From: Typha latifolia | Taxonomy: Eukaryota; Streptophyta; Magnoliopsida; Poales; Typhaceae | Assembly (NCBI GenBank): GCA_019914945.1 | Contig: CM034112.1 | Location: 7,014,001-7,078,000, forward strand | DNA: 64,000 nt | Reading direction: 5' to 3' | Part shown: positions 10,663-22,191 of the stretch, in pieces | Layout of the letters: every line of letters starts with the position of its first letter | How positions within the stretch are numbered: position 1 is the stretch's first letter | Program-made: the position numbers and the translations under genes | Notes under the pieces: model-generated | Databases searched by the model: none | What the model was told of the DNA's origin: nothing | Seen by the model: only the letters and a program-made list of their open reading frames with translations

Positions 10663-13237
10663 TGTAACACCCAAACCCTAAACACGTGCATGGTACGAGC
10701 CTACATAGCATATGCATGGCACCTAACCATTTGATTAGTTACTGACAATCAAATAAACATGTGTCAACATCATAATTTTATCCACAACATCTAAACTAAT
10801 AATAACTCAAATCTAACTATTAACAGTATACATATAACCCTACTTAGGCCCCACATAGACCACAACACATCATCAAGAGCTTTTCACAACCACATATACA
10901 CAACAGTGATATATACATAATTATATAAGTACAAAGTCACCTGCTAAAATATAAGACAAGGATATATACACATTTTGGAGGATGTCCACTAATACATCAG
11001 ATAAGATAGCTCATCTAGCATATAACACTAACCACACTCTACTCCTCACTCACCGGTAAGGCCTTTAAGGGAGTATCTTGCTCTACTCGTTCACCTGGGT
11101 TGTTGGAAAGGAAAAAATAAAGAGAGTCATGAGCTAAAGGCTTAGTGAATTTATCCCGAATTAGTGAAGTCAAATAAAGAGTAAATCATGTACTGGATAA
11201 TATGAATCAGAAAGAGCATCATGTTATGAATGAGAGTATGAATGTAATCTCAATAATATATAATTGAAATATAGATAACATGACATAACATATAAAAGTA
11301 TATAATCCTCGACAATAAGTAAACAAATCTCCATGTCATAGTATCATCATAACTCTCTCAAATATGACACATGATACATGTCGCTTATGACCATGCTATG
11401 ATATTAAATGCAACCATATATGATATAAATTGACCATTTGATAATCAAGTATTCAGATGAAAATAAAATCATATGTAGTTCTCAACATCTCAGGCATCAA
11501 TATCATCTCTATATGTCATCATCATACTAGACCACTGTGCACAGTCAACACCTAGTACCCGATCTCAACATCATGCCTAGAGGCTCAGAGCATACTCTGC
11601 CATCCGCAAGGAGTATCTCAAATATAATCATACCTTGACATCCGCTAAGGGTATCAACATCCATCCAGATCGGGCACCCTTCTAGTTGATAGAAATCTCG
11701 TGAGGATAACTTGTCATATATGCCATAGCAAACGATATGTGTCCGAATGTCTGCTGCGCACACAAACTAACGACCTCAGACGTAAGGCCAACAGAATTGC
11801 GACTATATCGAGCGATCAATCATCCACCAAGCGCGTCCTAACCCTCGCACCCACTCGGGTATCCTCACGCTTTCTATCAACTATCCTATCAATCATATTT
11901 CATGTTTTTCTTCTAAATGACAAATTATATGCATATATCCAGCACGATAACAAGTCAAATGCATAACAAGAATTTAGGTGGAGTAGGAATCAAGAGAAAA
12001 AATAATGTAATATAGTCTCCGATCATGTAGTCAACACATGTATATTCATGCTAATCTATTATATGCATACTCATGCTACAGATCAACTAGACTAACATTA
12101 TAATAGTATAATCATCTCTCATGATCTCTATATATCACCAATGTGCTCATATCCCAGATCAACCTAATCAGATGCATGATAAAATATGCTCAACTGTAAT
12201 CATCTCTAGATAAAGTCATATAATCATGCTGGAGGCCAAAACATGCATGTACGTAATATATAATATAACCTAATTTGAGAAAGGCGTCTAGGGGATAAGA
12301 CTACTCACCACCATTGCAAATATCAAACAACCACTCGTTCACGTTACTACGACAATGATCAAGCCTCAATAGCTAAGTCCACGGGGTCTTGAACAGGGGG
12401 GTCAGAATCTGAAATTATTTAAATAGTATGATGTTAGCTGTTTATCTGATTAAAATCCGTTCATGTAATATATGATGATTTAGAAGGTTTTAAAATTTCT
12501 GCTTATCTTTATAACTAGTTAGATTTTTAATTACAGATAAAAATAAAAATATAAATATAGATGAAAACCTAACTATAATTATATCTTGATTAATTAGAAA
12601 TTACTTTATGAAATAATAAATAAATACATAAGCCTAGTATTTTATTTGTTACAAAAATAACAATATATAATAAATTCATAGAATTACTTAAAATGTATAT
12701 CATAAGAATATTAGAATATAAATCTAATAATTATAATTTACAAATCTATCTAATAATCTAATATACATATAAGTAAATAAATAACTAAATAAATATAAGT
12801 ATTACCTATATTTATGTGTAATATTTTATAACCTAATTAATCATTAATTAATTATAATTAACAATAATCATAATGATGAATATGAATTAACATAAATAAT
12901 GTCTAAATCTATTTGTATTAATTAAGACAGAAATACACATGATAAATAATAAAAATTAACAAAAAAATAAGGGATCACTAGTACTAGTCTTTGGGCTTGG
13001 CCCAAGATCGGCGCTGCTGATCTTTGGGCCAAGCCCAACACTGTTGCAGAAAATAAGAAGAGAAGAAGCAGCTGAGGAAGAAGAAGAAGAAGAAGAAAGG
13101 AAGAAGGAAGAAGAAGGAAGAAGAAGAAGAGAAGAGAAGAAGAGGAGGGAGGTGCGGACCTGGGCCGACAAGGAGGGCACCAGCCGCTGCTGGCCAGCCA
13201 GTGGCCGGCAGCTTGGCTCCGATGAGCCCGACCTCGG

Positions 13238-13292
<55 letters not shown>

Positions 13293-13615
13293 GAGTGAGA
13301 GGTCTCACCGGCGGCGACGACGGCTCTAGGGAAGGTGTTGGTATAGAGAGAGAGTAGAGTGAGAGGGTGGCCGAGAGGGGGAGAGAGAGAGTGAGAGAGA
13401 GAGAGAGATTTAAAGAGAGAGAGAAAGCGGTGGATGAGGGGTAGCGGCGGCGCCGGGGCTCGCCGCAGTCGGTTGGCTATGGCAGTGGCCGCGGGTGCGT
13501 GGTGCCCCACCACACAAGCTATGTGAGCAGCTTGCATGGGCACGAGGCAGGCCACAGTGTGGCCGGTCGCGTCGTGCCCATAAATTCCTTTTTTTACCTT
13601 GCTTGGGTTATTACA
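10663..13615 (-). mobile_element. solo LTR, large TGTAAC family (copy 2), with target duplication
   Basis: TGTAACACCC at 10663 to GTTATTACA at 13615, flanked by perfect 5-bp direct repeats GTTAG (10658-10662 and 13616-13620). It is inverted relative to the copies at 7293 and 61929; for example its left end matches, in reverse complement, the CTCTTGATGATGTGTTG phrase near 63896. It carries a GA microsatellite at 13239-13289. It sits inside a Gypsy pol gene. No host gene is seen in it. Confidence 0.9.
13239..13289. repeat. (GA)n microsatellite
   Basis: About 25 uninterrupted GA units inside the large solo LTR, followed by further broken GA tracts to 13440. Confidence 0.95.
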
Positions 13616-14880
13616 GTTAGGCATCCAAACACAATCTCCTCACTAACCTCTTATGTAGAAAGTTGTGTGTACTCCCCGAATCGATGAGGATATGCACACA
13701 ATTCTTTCTAACGAGTTTGTCTACCCATAACGTCCTCGGCGCGAAAGTACCCGAATATGCATGCATTGATATTTCAGTTTGGATATCTTCCTCCACACCC
13801 TCCTCAATGACCTCCTCATGGCCCTCCTTTGGACACTCTCCATCATCAACAACCTCATCATCCTCCTCAAGACCATCTATAAGCATCACACTCTCGATCG
13901 GTTTAGAACACCGATGACCGGGGGTGAAACGCTCATCACATCAAAAGCAAAGACCTTTCGCTCTTCGCTCTTCGCTCCTCTATCTGTGGAGGTGTGAGAG
14001 TTTGAACAAGGGATCTTGTGCCTCCTCTAACATCAGAAGAATGTCTCAAAGGTGGTCATGGTCTAGTATTCAAAGTCGCAGTTTTTGAAACCGCAGAATT
14101 TTAGCTGGCGTTCTAGGTGCAAACTGCCAATCTCGGTTGCCCCAATTAGTTTTCGCTGCCATATTTAGAGCCTTATATTTTTTCTCCATCCTCACGGCCT
14201 TCTCAAAGGCCTTCTTAAGAGTAGTAGGATATAGAGCACGAACATCCACTTGTATCTTCTCTCGTAGCTCCGAAATAAATATGCTCATCAATGTCTGTTC
14301 GGGCCAAGGTGGCTCACAACGACTACTAACTCTTTCAAACTCAGCTTGGTATTCCAAAACGGTCATCCTCTGAACCATTTTGCTTAATGTGACATCAAAA
14401 TCTTCATAAGCCATTGTCCCAAATCTGCGTATAATCCTTCTACAAAAATTAGCCCATCAGGTAAATCCACCATCACGAATAACCGATCTATACCAATGCA
14501 ATGCCATTCCTTGGAGGTGAAAGCTTGCCATCTGGACCTTTGCATCTTTCGTTGTACCTTGACAATCAAAATATTATTCAACTTGAAACACCCAATCCGT
14601 TGGATCACTGCCTTGGAATTTTGGGAAGTCCAAGCATGCGGTTCTCCCCCAAATAGCGTTGTTAGGTTCACGAAAGATCCTTGGTTCAAGTCTAAACCTT
14701 TGTGCATGTTTATCACCTTCTCTAAATCCTCGAGCACGTCCATCTCCATCTCCATAGATCTCGGGCGACACTCTACCGTAGATCTCGGGCGGATCTCACG
14801 TTGCTTGAGCAATGCCTCCTGCGAGGTGCTGTTGGAAGAGCCGCCATTGTGGTATATCGACCGGAACAGACGACGCCAAT
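13616..14880 (-). pseudogene. Gypsy gag and protease fragment
   Basis: Minus strand: a gag start with several frame breaks (RARGFREGDKHAQRF; LDFPKFQGSDPTDWVFQVE; later AYEDFDVTLSKMVQRMTVLEYQAEFERV and KKAFEKAVRMEKKYKALNMAAK), then the protease region with MLIDGLEEDDEVVDDGE and the retropepsin site HILIDSGSTHNFLHKRLV. It matches the plus-strand gag at 43193-44630 closely. It continues in 9963-10662 across the solo LTR. Confidence 0.85.
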
Positions 14881-15046
14881 GAGTGCTCTAAGGGACAAAC
14901 GGGTCGATCTAGAATTGACCATCAGGATGGCACCGCTTGAGGCCGAGATCGAGGAGTTCTTCGCTGTAGCTGAGCGCGACGAGCATCGGCGGTTCGTTGA
15001 TGACAAGAATGGATCCAAGTGTGACAAACACAAGGGTCCAAGGTAG
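14801..15046 (+). pseudogene. fragment resembling a plant CDK inhibitor (KRP) C-terminal domain
   Basis: A short open stretch contains LEAEIEEFFAVAERDEHRRF. This is very close to the start of the conserved CDK/cyclin-binding motif that ends plant Kip-related proteins. The rest of the motif (the YNFD...PLEGRYEW part) is absent: the reading turns into unrelated residues after RRFVD, near where KRP genes often have their last intron. It lies between a Gypsy gag end and an LTR fragment, so it is probably a captured or broken exon. The upstream residues are not recognised. Identification rests on about 20 residues. Confidence 0.45.
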
Positions 15047-15059
15047 GTAGGTAGCTTGG

Positions 15060-15640
15060 GCACATGGAGAGTTGTGGTCTTGTCATCTTATGGAGTTGTG
15101 CCATTGTGGGTGGTGGTCAGCTGTTGCCAGTTGGCCACTACCCATTTGGCCTTTTTATTTACTCCGGCTGCCAGCCACTTGGCGGGATTTTTAAAGAGTT
15201 TTATATAAAATACTCCATATTTCACCATTATTATTATTCACCCAAATTTACACAAACTGCGTTCACACCACGTTCGCACCGCGTTTGAACGCGCTCTCAG
15301 GATTTCACACATATAAAGAATGCATTCAGGCGGTTCGAACGCGAAAAATAGGCGTTTGCACATACAGAGAACGCGTTGTAAATAAAGTAAATAAAAAATT
15401 AGAATTAAAATAAATAAAAATAAATGAGCAGATGTAAAAAAATAAATAGTTAAACAAATGAGTAAATAGAAATATTTTTATAATTAAACAAATAGTTACA
15501 CCAAAATTAGGAGGATTTTTTTTTGCATCACTATAGAATGAGCACATCCCAACTAGGTTGGCACTTACCCACCTATTTATCATTTGCATAATCCATCCAT
15601 TAATTGTAAAAAATAAAATAAAATTGCATTAGTCATTGAG
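15060..15640 (-). mobile_element. LTR-type fragment with palindrome cluster and TATA
   Basis: No gene. On the minus strand GCG-TTCGAA-type palindromes (15372-15259) precede a TATA (TTTTATATAAAA, 15211-15199). AT-rich DNA fills 15373-15640. Borders and family unknown. Confidence 0.4.
15199..15372 (-). promoter_or_regulatory. TTCGAA palindrome cluster plus TATA box
   Basis: Cores include GCGTTTGAACGCG (15281-15293), GCGGTTCGAACGCG (about 15331-15344) and half sites GCGTTC/GAACGCG. TATATAAAA on the minus strand lies about 48 bp past the last half site and 70 bp past the last full core. Confidence 0.5.
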
Positions 15641-17177
15641 ATTTAAAAACTCAAATTCTATATTTTCTATTGTAAAATTATCGTCCATTTGCGATCTAGA
15701 TTCGGCAGCATACCAATCTTGTAGGCACATGAGTGCTTCAATTGTTTTTTTTCCCAAACATGATCTGCGTTAATCAATCAATTGCACACTTATATTGAAA
15801 GCAGATTCTGAAGGTACAGTAGATATAGGAATGGTTAATATATCACGGGCCATGGCAGCAACAATTGGAAATCTCGTCTCATTTGCCTTCCACCATACTA
15901 AAGTATCTATTTCATCCTCACTTACAAAATGATTGGAATATGCTTGAAGCTCAGTAATTCTCCCCAACGTTGATGAAGTTCTCCTCATTTTAAGTCGGGC
16001 AAGTAATGACTTCTTAGTACTACCACTTTTAGGAGGAATAACAGAAGATGAAGGCGTAGAGGAAGAAGAACCATATCTAATAGAATAATCTTTAAAAAGC
16101 CTTTCAAAATAACTTTTAGTAGTTATCGCATGAGAAATATAGTCATCTTGTTTATCTTCATATAAACCATTAAAAATATCGAAAAGGCCAGTCTCTTTAA
16201 ATTGAGGTTCTAATAAAAATGTCAAAACCAATAAGTAAAGGAAAATGTTCAAAATATTTAGCATATTTAGTTTCCATTTTTTGTAAAATATTATGTAAAG
16301 TCCGATCATTTTTTAAAGAAATAAAAAGTTGAACAATATTAACAAGTTGCATACCAGCAATTGTAATTGTAGGAGAATAAGAGCTTGATAACATATTAGT
16401 AGCATCAAAAAATATTTTTAAAAATATTTTTATTTTTTCTGCATTTTCCTATTCTAAATCAGTATGACATTCTAGTTCGTTTTAATATTTTAAGAAACAT
16501 AAGAAATTATAGCTTTTTGATATTCAAGTACTAATTCTAATATTTCATAAGTAGAGTTCCATCTATGTTGTACATTCAATTGAAGTTTTTTAGTTTTTAA
16601 TCCGCACTTTTTACACATATTTGCAAATATTCTAGCTCTTTTATCATTAAAAATAATATGATGTATAATTTCTCTAATTTTATGAATTAGCTCAGCAATT
16701 TTTTTTAGACCACTTTGTACAATTAAATTTATAATATGACACATGCATCTATTATGTAATAATTCACCATTACAAATTAAAGGAAGAAAACATCAAAGAT
16801 TAGAAATTGTGGAATCATTATTAGATGCATTATCAAGAGTGAGAGAAAAAACCTTATTTTGGATATTATAACTTGTTAACTCTTCAATAATAGTACGAGA
16901 AAGATATTCATCAATATGACTCTCATCAAGCTTTCGAAAATAAATTATTCGTTTTTGTATTTTTCAATTATCATCAATAAAATGTGCGGTTATACACATA
17001 AAAGACCAACGTTGGCATAAAGTCCAAATATCACTAGTAAAAGAAATTCTAGATTTTAATTTTTCAAAATCTAAAATTAATTTTCTTTTTCTTCAACAAA
17101 ATATTTTAAAATATCTCTTCTAATTGTATGACGAGAAATTCTTTTAAAATCCGGATTAAAACCTCTTTGTAAACAAC
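15640..17177 (-). pseudogene. hAT transposase, middle and C-terminal dimerisation domain
   Basis: Minus strand from about 17175: FKRISRHTIRRDILKYF, then the RNase H-like core phrases (SLTLDNASNNDST; CMCHIINLIVQSGLKKI; VQHRWNSTYEILELVLEYQ), then a degraded stretch. An open 179-codon part (16309-15770) follows, with the hAT C-terminal dimerisation region (VWWKANETRFPIVAAMARDIL; STVPSESAFN). It reads on through one stop to about 15640. Several stops and frame breaks make it non-functional. The N-terminal BED part is missing here; a BED start on the opposite strand sits at 5823-6095. The 17177 edge is sharp, at a TATAACACCCC LTR start. Confidence 0.85.
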
Positions 17178-18830
17178 TATAACACCCCAAAATAAAAAAA
17201 TCCCTCTAACTGACACGCGCGCCAAGCACGTGCATCAGCCCTGCCACCCTGCCCTTATCCTCTCTTCTCCTTCTTCCCTTTCCCTTGTCGTCCACGCCAC
17301 CTTCCCCACCTCCTCTATCTCCTTCTTTCCCCCACTGCAGCCATCGCACGCCTCTCATCAACTCCTCCACCTCACCTCTCCCCCTCTCTCGCGGATTGTC
17401 GAAACCGGAGTCGACGAAGTGTTGTTGCCGCCGAAGCCGGACCGAGAGCTGCCGAGCCTGTCGGCCAACCCCCCGGTAAGTCTCCCCCCACCCCTGCCAT
17501 TAATTTTGATAGTGAACCCCCCTCCCTCGCCGTCGTCGGAGCCCACGGCGGCCAACGACCTCGCGTCTAGCTGCTGATCCGAGAAGCCCCGGTAGAGGGA
17601 GAGAAGCCATCTCTGGGCTTCAGGCCCTTGGTGATGGGGGGAGGATGGACTCCCCATGGCCGCCGGCCATGGAGCGCGGTCATTGCCGTCGGGTCCACCT
17701 CCTTCCCTTTTCCCCTTTCACTTACCCATCGGCCTCGTGGCCGCCGCCGGCCTCGTGGCCGTGTCGTCGGCCTCGTGCTGCGCCGCCGGCCTCGTGCCGC
17801 ACCGCCCGCAACCCTGTGGATCCCTCTCACCACCTTGACCTCCTTCCCTCGGGAGGAGATGGGGTAGAAGGGTGGGAGTTTAACCCCCACCAATTCCCCC
17901 TTAGTAGGTTGCAGACCGCAGCCCACTAGCTCGGTTTGGGTGGGCTGCAGGCCGCAGCCCACCTAGCCTTGGACCCGGGTGGGCTTGCAGGCTGTAACCC
18001 ACTAACCCAATGTTGGGTGGGCTACAATTTGCAGCCCACTATTCCAACCTTGGTAGGCTGTGGCTGGCCCCCAGCCCACTAAGGCTCTCTTGCTTTTTGG
18101 GTTTGAGCTTACCCATTGCCTCTAGCCTAGCCTATTTGGGGCCATTTGGACCCTATAACCCTATTTATCTTTTTCACCTAATTTAATTAGCCGGATCCGT
18201 CGTAATGACAATTTAGTATCATGTGAATTGTAAGATAACATAAGACTTGCCCTAGGAGACCACGACTCATGTTTTTGCCAATCATAAATACGCTAACAAG
18301 ATAATTAATTCTATTAGTTTGTTAATCTTACGTATGGCGTTACTTGTGTGAATTAATAAGATTGACACCGCGTGAGGAGGATTTTGGGATTCCAGAGGAG
18401 CTGGCTAGCTGACGAGATTTACTATACCGTGGAGACCCCCTAGGCGAGTAGAGTTATACAAATCTAGAAAAATATAATTACAGTCATTATACTTGTCATG
18501 ACACTATAGGAAATGTCGGTATTAATGCATGCATTTAGTACACCATGTTATGTCTTTGCATAGGTAGTTATTGATAACTTGCTCATCATAATATTATGAG
18601 AATGTTAATGTGGCATAAACATTAGTGTGATAATGCGTTACATGTATCCTGTATGGTATACCATTGCATAGATTTATAATTGTTGTGAATATAAAATGTA
18701 ACGATTATGATGACCATGACATGTTTTATACACCTATAGACACTGCACCACTTCCGCCTATCATTAGTAGTCGTATTCTGACTAGGCTAGGCAATACCCT
18801 TACTCACTCAGCCCAGGGTTAAGGGTAGGT
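17178..18830 (+). mobile_element. LTR fragment, TGTAACACCCC type
   Basis: Begins TATAACACCCC (a changed TGTAACACCCC), cutting the hAT copy. It has a GC- and CT-rich first 700 bp, then repeated 'GCAGCCCACTA' phrases (17900-18080), then AT-rich DNA. The long open stretches between 17230 and 17962 are compositional: three frames are open on both strands and none looks like a protein family. No second LTR found. Confidence 0.5.
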
Positions 18831-19080
18831 GGAATAGAAATCAAAAGAAAATGATGCAATATAGTCTCCAAATATATCGTCAATACATGCATACTCATGC
18901 TAATCTATTACATGCATACTCATGCTACAGATCAACTCGGTAAACAATCATAGCAGTAGAATCATCTCTGATCATCTCTATATATATCACCAATGTACTC
19001 ATATTCCAAATCAGCATAATCGAATACATGATAAAATATGCTCGACTATAATCATCTCTAGATAAAATTATATAAAATTA
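18831..19080 (-). mobile_element. fragment of the large TGTAAC LTR family
   Basis: Matches 11970-12230 of copy 2 in the same orientation (AATGATGCAATATAGTCTCC, CATGCATACTCATGCTA and ACAGATCAACTC phrases), with the ends lost. Confidence 0.7.
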
Positions 19081-19270
19081 TTTGCTTGGATTGTTATTGT
19101 AGTTTAGACCTATCTTAGATACTTATGAGAATATTACACTTATGTGAGAGTCACGTGGATTTTTTCATGTGAAGAACATGTGACTTTTTAAGATGAGTGT
19201 TTCACTTTAACTAATGAAATGTGGATCAATTGCATATTGATCAATCAAAACCTACGCCTGCAGACCTCCT

Positions 19271-19704
19271 CATCAAATAGGAGCCCCTACCAAGGTTGTT
19301 AACCGTTGTAGATCTTTTGTGGATTGCTTAGAGAAAGGTGGTGGTGCAAGTTTTGTTGCCAGACAACCTAATTTTACTCCTTTACTTGTAAGGTATATGT
19401 GTGGCCAATCCTACTCGCATTGACAATAGAAACTTGGGCAATTCGGGAGGTTTTGCAGTGCATAAAGAACAAAGGCACTCCGCAGCTATGGATAGTTGAT
19501 TCTCAACTTTTGGTCAACATTCTCAATGGAGTTAACAGTGTATCTGAGCCCATTGATACCATCATTGATTATATTGCAATTCTTACTAGACACTTTCAAA
19601 CATATAAAATCACACATGCTTATAGAGAAGCCAATTATGGTGTTGATTGGCTAGCTAACTTACTTAGGAGGGATCTTATTCTGAGGAGCTTCTACAACTT
19701 TTAG
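19271..19704 (+). pseudogene. LINE-type RNase H C-terminal fragment
   Basis: Reads GGGASFVARQPNFTPLLV, a frame slip, then ALTIETWAIREVLQC, LWIVDSQLLVNILNG and THAYREANYGVDWLANLLRR, ending at a stop at 19704. The D at VDSQLL, the late HxxREAN and the D of GVDWLAN fit the plant RNase H-like domain that closes many LINE ORF2 proteins. RT and endonuclease are absent. A poly-T/T-rich stretch follows. Confidence 0.65.
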
Positions 19705-20019
19705 TTTTTCGAAGTCTTTTCTAACAAAAAAGATTAATCGATAATTTTTTTCTTTCTTTAAAAGAAATGTTAATATTAAATGTTAAATGTTAGCATGCAA
19801 ATAGGAAAACTACTATTGATTTTGTCATGCCAAATCTGTGTAGAAACATTTAATTAACACATATAATTAAAATCAAATATGAGAAGGAACATATAGTTGC
19901 AACTCAATATTCATAGGTATAATGTATAGCTCAAACTTAAATGATCCAAGCTGGACCATTCTTCCCAATCTTGAAATAAATTTCAAGCCAAGCTTGAAAA
20001 GAGTCTTTGTAGAGCAAAA

Positions 20020-20051
<32 letters not shown>

Positions 20052-20480
20052 TATATATAGAAGATATTCATCTTATGTCATAAAATTATGAAACCAATTG
20101 GATATAATCAGTGACATTATGAACTAAAATTTTTGTATTTAGAGTTTCTTCAAATTTAGAATTTTTCTACAGTGGAACGAAGAATTCATAGTTTAAGTAC
20201 GAATTATAATTGTAATTCATAGTTTTTTAAGTAGATATTATAATTTATTTGCAACAGAAATTAAGTTCTCCTTTTAAAACATTGATTAAAGAGTTTTTAT
20301 TTAATTTAATTTATTTTAATTATCTTACCACTATCTTCGATTAATTTCCTACTGTGATGGTTATTTGGATTGAAGGGAGATCTTGATGGTAGTGGAAAGG
20401 AAAGAGAAAATGATATGTGGATGAGAATATTGGTGAATAGAGATGGGAATATGATGAAGGGAAATAAGAGATCACTCCTA
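19705..20480. other. AT-rich DNA with CT/CA microsatellite, no gene
   Basis: A (CT)n(CA)n tract lies at 20023-20050. The part 20080-20230 is an inverted relative of the foldback at 21480-21900, sharing phrases such as TTAGAGTTTCTTCAAATT. Nothing coding seen. Confidence 0.6.
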
Positions 20481-20930
20481 GAAAAAGTAGGGCCGCGACC
20501 AATGAAGGTTAAGGGTCGATGAGAAGTTAGGATAAGAAGGAAGAAGAAGAGAAAGAGAGAGTGATAGAGAGAGAAATATGAGAAGAAAATATAATTTCAT
20601 AACATAACTCAACTAGGGTGCACTCTACAATATTTAAAGGCTACACTTTGGACTCAAACAATAGAAATATAATTCTAAAAACAAAGTGTTCTCGCCACGG
20701 TGCGTTCGAATGTGCTCAAGGCCATTTGAACGCGTATTTTCCGTTCTTTGTAATTGTGAACGTGTGTAGGCGTTCGAACGGGTGCATTCAGACATGGTCC
20801 CCAGCGTTCGAACGCCCCTTGACAAAAACTTTATTTTCTTCCAAAATAAATTTATTTCTTTTGATACAACCTAATCCAGCTCTAGTTGTATCACAAATAG
20901 AGAGACTTGTATAGAAAAAAAAAGAAAAAG
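20480..20930 (-). mobile_element. LTR-type fragment with palindrome cluster
   Basis: Minus-strand order is palindrome cluster (20815-20700), AT-rich TATA-like box (CCTTTAAATATT, about 20640-20629), then a CT-rich leader ending near 20480. This is the same order as the Gypsy LTRs. No internal region or partner LTR recognised. Confidence 0.4.
20629..20815 (-). promoter_or_regulatory. TTCGAA palindrome cluster plus weak TATA-like box
   Basis: Cores at 20702 (TGCGTTCGAATG), about 20779 (GCGTTCGAACGGG) and about 20804 (GCGTTCGAACGCC) with half sites between. The TATA-like TTTAAATA is 62 bp past the nearest core on the minus strand. The TATA is weaker than in the other clusters. Confidence 0.45.
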
Positions 20931-20948
20931 ATTACCATATAGAAGAAG

Positions 20949-20949
<1 letters not shown>

Positions 20950-20981
<32 letters not shown>
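20950..20981. repeat. (CAA)n microsatellite
   Basis: About ten CAA/ACA units following AGAAGAAG. Confidence 0.95.
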
Positions 20982-21239
20982 GAAAAGAGTATGGTTGGAT
21001 CACTTCTCTGTATTCTTGTTTAAGCATGAAATTCTAACTGTATCACAGTTTTCTTTTTACAAAATTCATTGTTAATTTATAAAATTTGTAAATTAACCAT
21101 GAAATATGGTCAAAACAAAGGGAATGAGAAGAGTGGTATACATACTATTCTATTCAAAATTTTAAAGACATTTATAATACTAATACTTTACAAATTTATT
21201 GTATCATAAGTAGATACTATAATTTATTTGCAATATTGA

Positions 21240-21910
21240 TTAAGTTATTTTTAGAGAAAATTAAACAATTTGAATTAAGCAATTCTCTCCTTTTAAAACA
21301 TTGATTATATAGCTATTGGTTACTTAACTAATTATAATTATTGCACCATTATCTCTGATTAGTCTCTTACTGTATTAATTAAATAGCAATTAGAGAGACT
21401 TCTATAGAAAAAAAGAATAAAAAGTATGAGATTAATTGGAGATAGTGGTGAGATAATTAGGATTAGTTAAACAGTTTCATACTTAAATTGTGAATTTACT
21501 TAACTTAGGATTTTGCTACATATTTTGTCCGATCTGAAGAAACTCTAGATACAAAAGTTCTACATCATTATGTCACTGATCTTATCCAATTAATCTCATA
21601 ATATTTGGATGTTAGATAAATATCATATGAATATTCTTCCAAAACAGCACAAAATTAGAATTTCGTAGTTGAAGTGTAAAATTTATAGTTTAAGTACAAA
21701 TTTGTACTTAAAATATAAAATTCTAGTTCTGTACAATTTTCAAAAAATATTCACAAGATAATAATCTAACGTCCAAATATTATCAAATTAATTGGATAAA
21801 ATCTATAACATCATGATCTAGAACTTTTGTATTCAAATTTTCTTCAAATTCAAAATTATCTGTAGCGAAATCTTAGTTTAAATATAAAATTATGACTATA
21901 ATTCATATTT
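21240..21910. repeat. nested foldback (inverted-repeat) DNA
   Basis: The right arm, read in reverse complement, repeats the left arm. Both carry GATTTYGCTACA, then GAAGAAA, ATACAAAAGTTCTA, TTATCCAATTAAT and ATAATATTTGGA. The arms are about 200 bp and meet at a perfect palindrome, TTAAGTACAAATTTGTACTTAA, centred near 21700. A smaller inverted pair sits at 21330-21478. It resembles a MITE or foldback transposon. No protein. Confidence 0.8.
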
Positions 21911-22191
21911 TTTAAAGTAGATATTGTAATTTATTTACAACATTGATTAAGAGCGAAACATTGATTAAAGACTAAATAATTTTTATTTATTTAAATTATC
22001 TCTAATTAGTCTCTTACTATATTAATTAAAGAGCGATTAGCGAGATTTATATAAAAAGAAAGAAAAAGATTAAGAGATAGAAGAAAAAAAGATAGCGGCA
22101 ATAGAAAAACAAGAAGAAAAAACAAAAGAGAAGAAGGAGAAAAAAAGAAAAAGAAACAACATCATAAGAAGAAGAACAAGAGGGTACATAT

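Noticed and set aside
7293..13615. One LTR retrotransposon with 7293-9743 and 10663-13615 as its two LTRs
   Set aside because: They are in opposite orientation, and each interrupts older Gypsy DNA; copy 2 has its own perfect target duplication.
12922..13687. Ser/Leu-rich and Glu/Arg-rich open frames around the GA tract
   Set aside because: Microsatellite translation inside a solo LTR bounded by GTTAG duplications.
17230..17962. Several GC-rich open frames as genes
   Set aside because: Three plus frames and minus frames overlap, with Pro/Arg-rich low-complexity content inside an LTR. No start context or domain.
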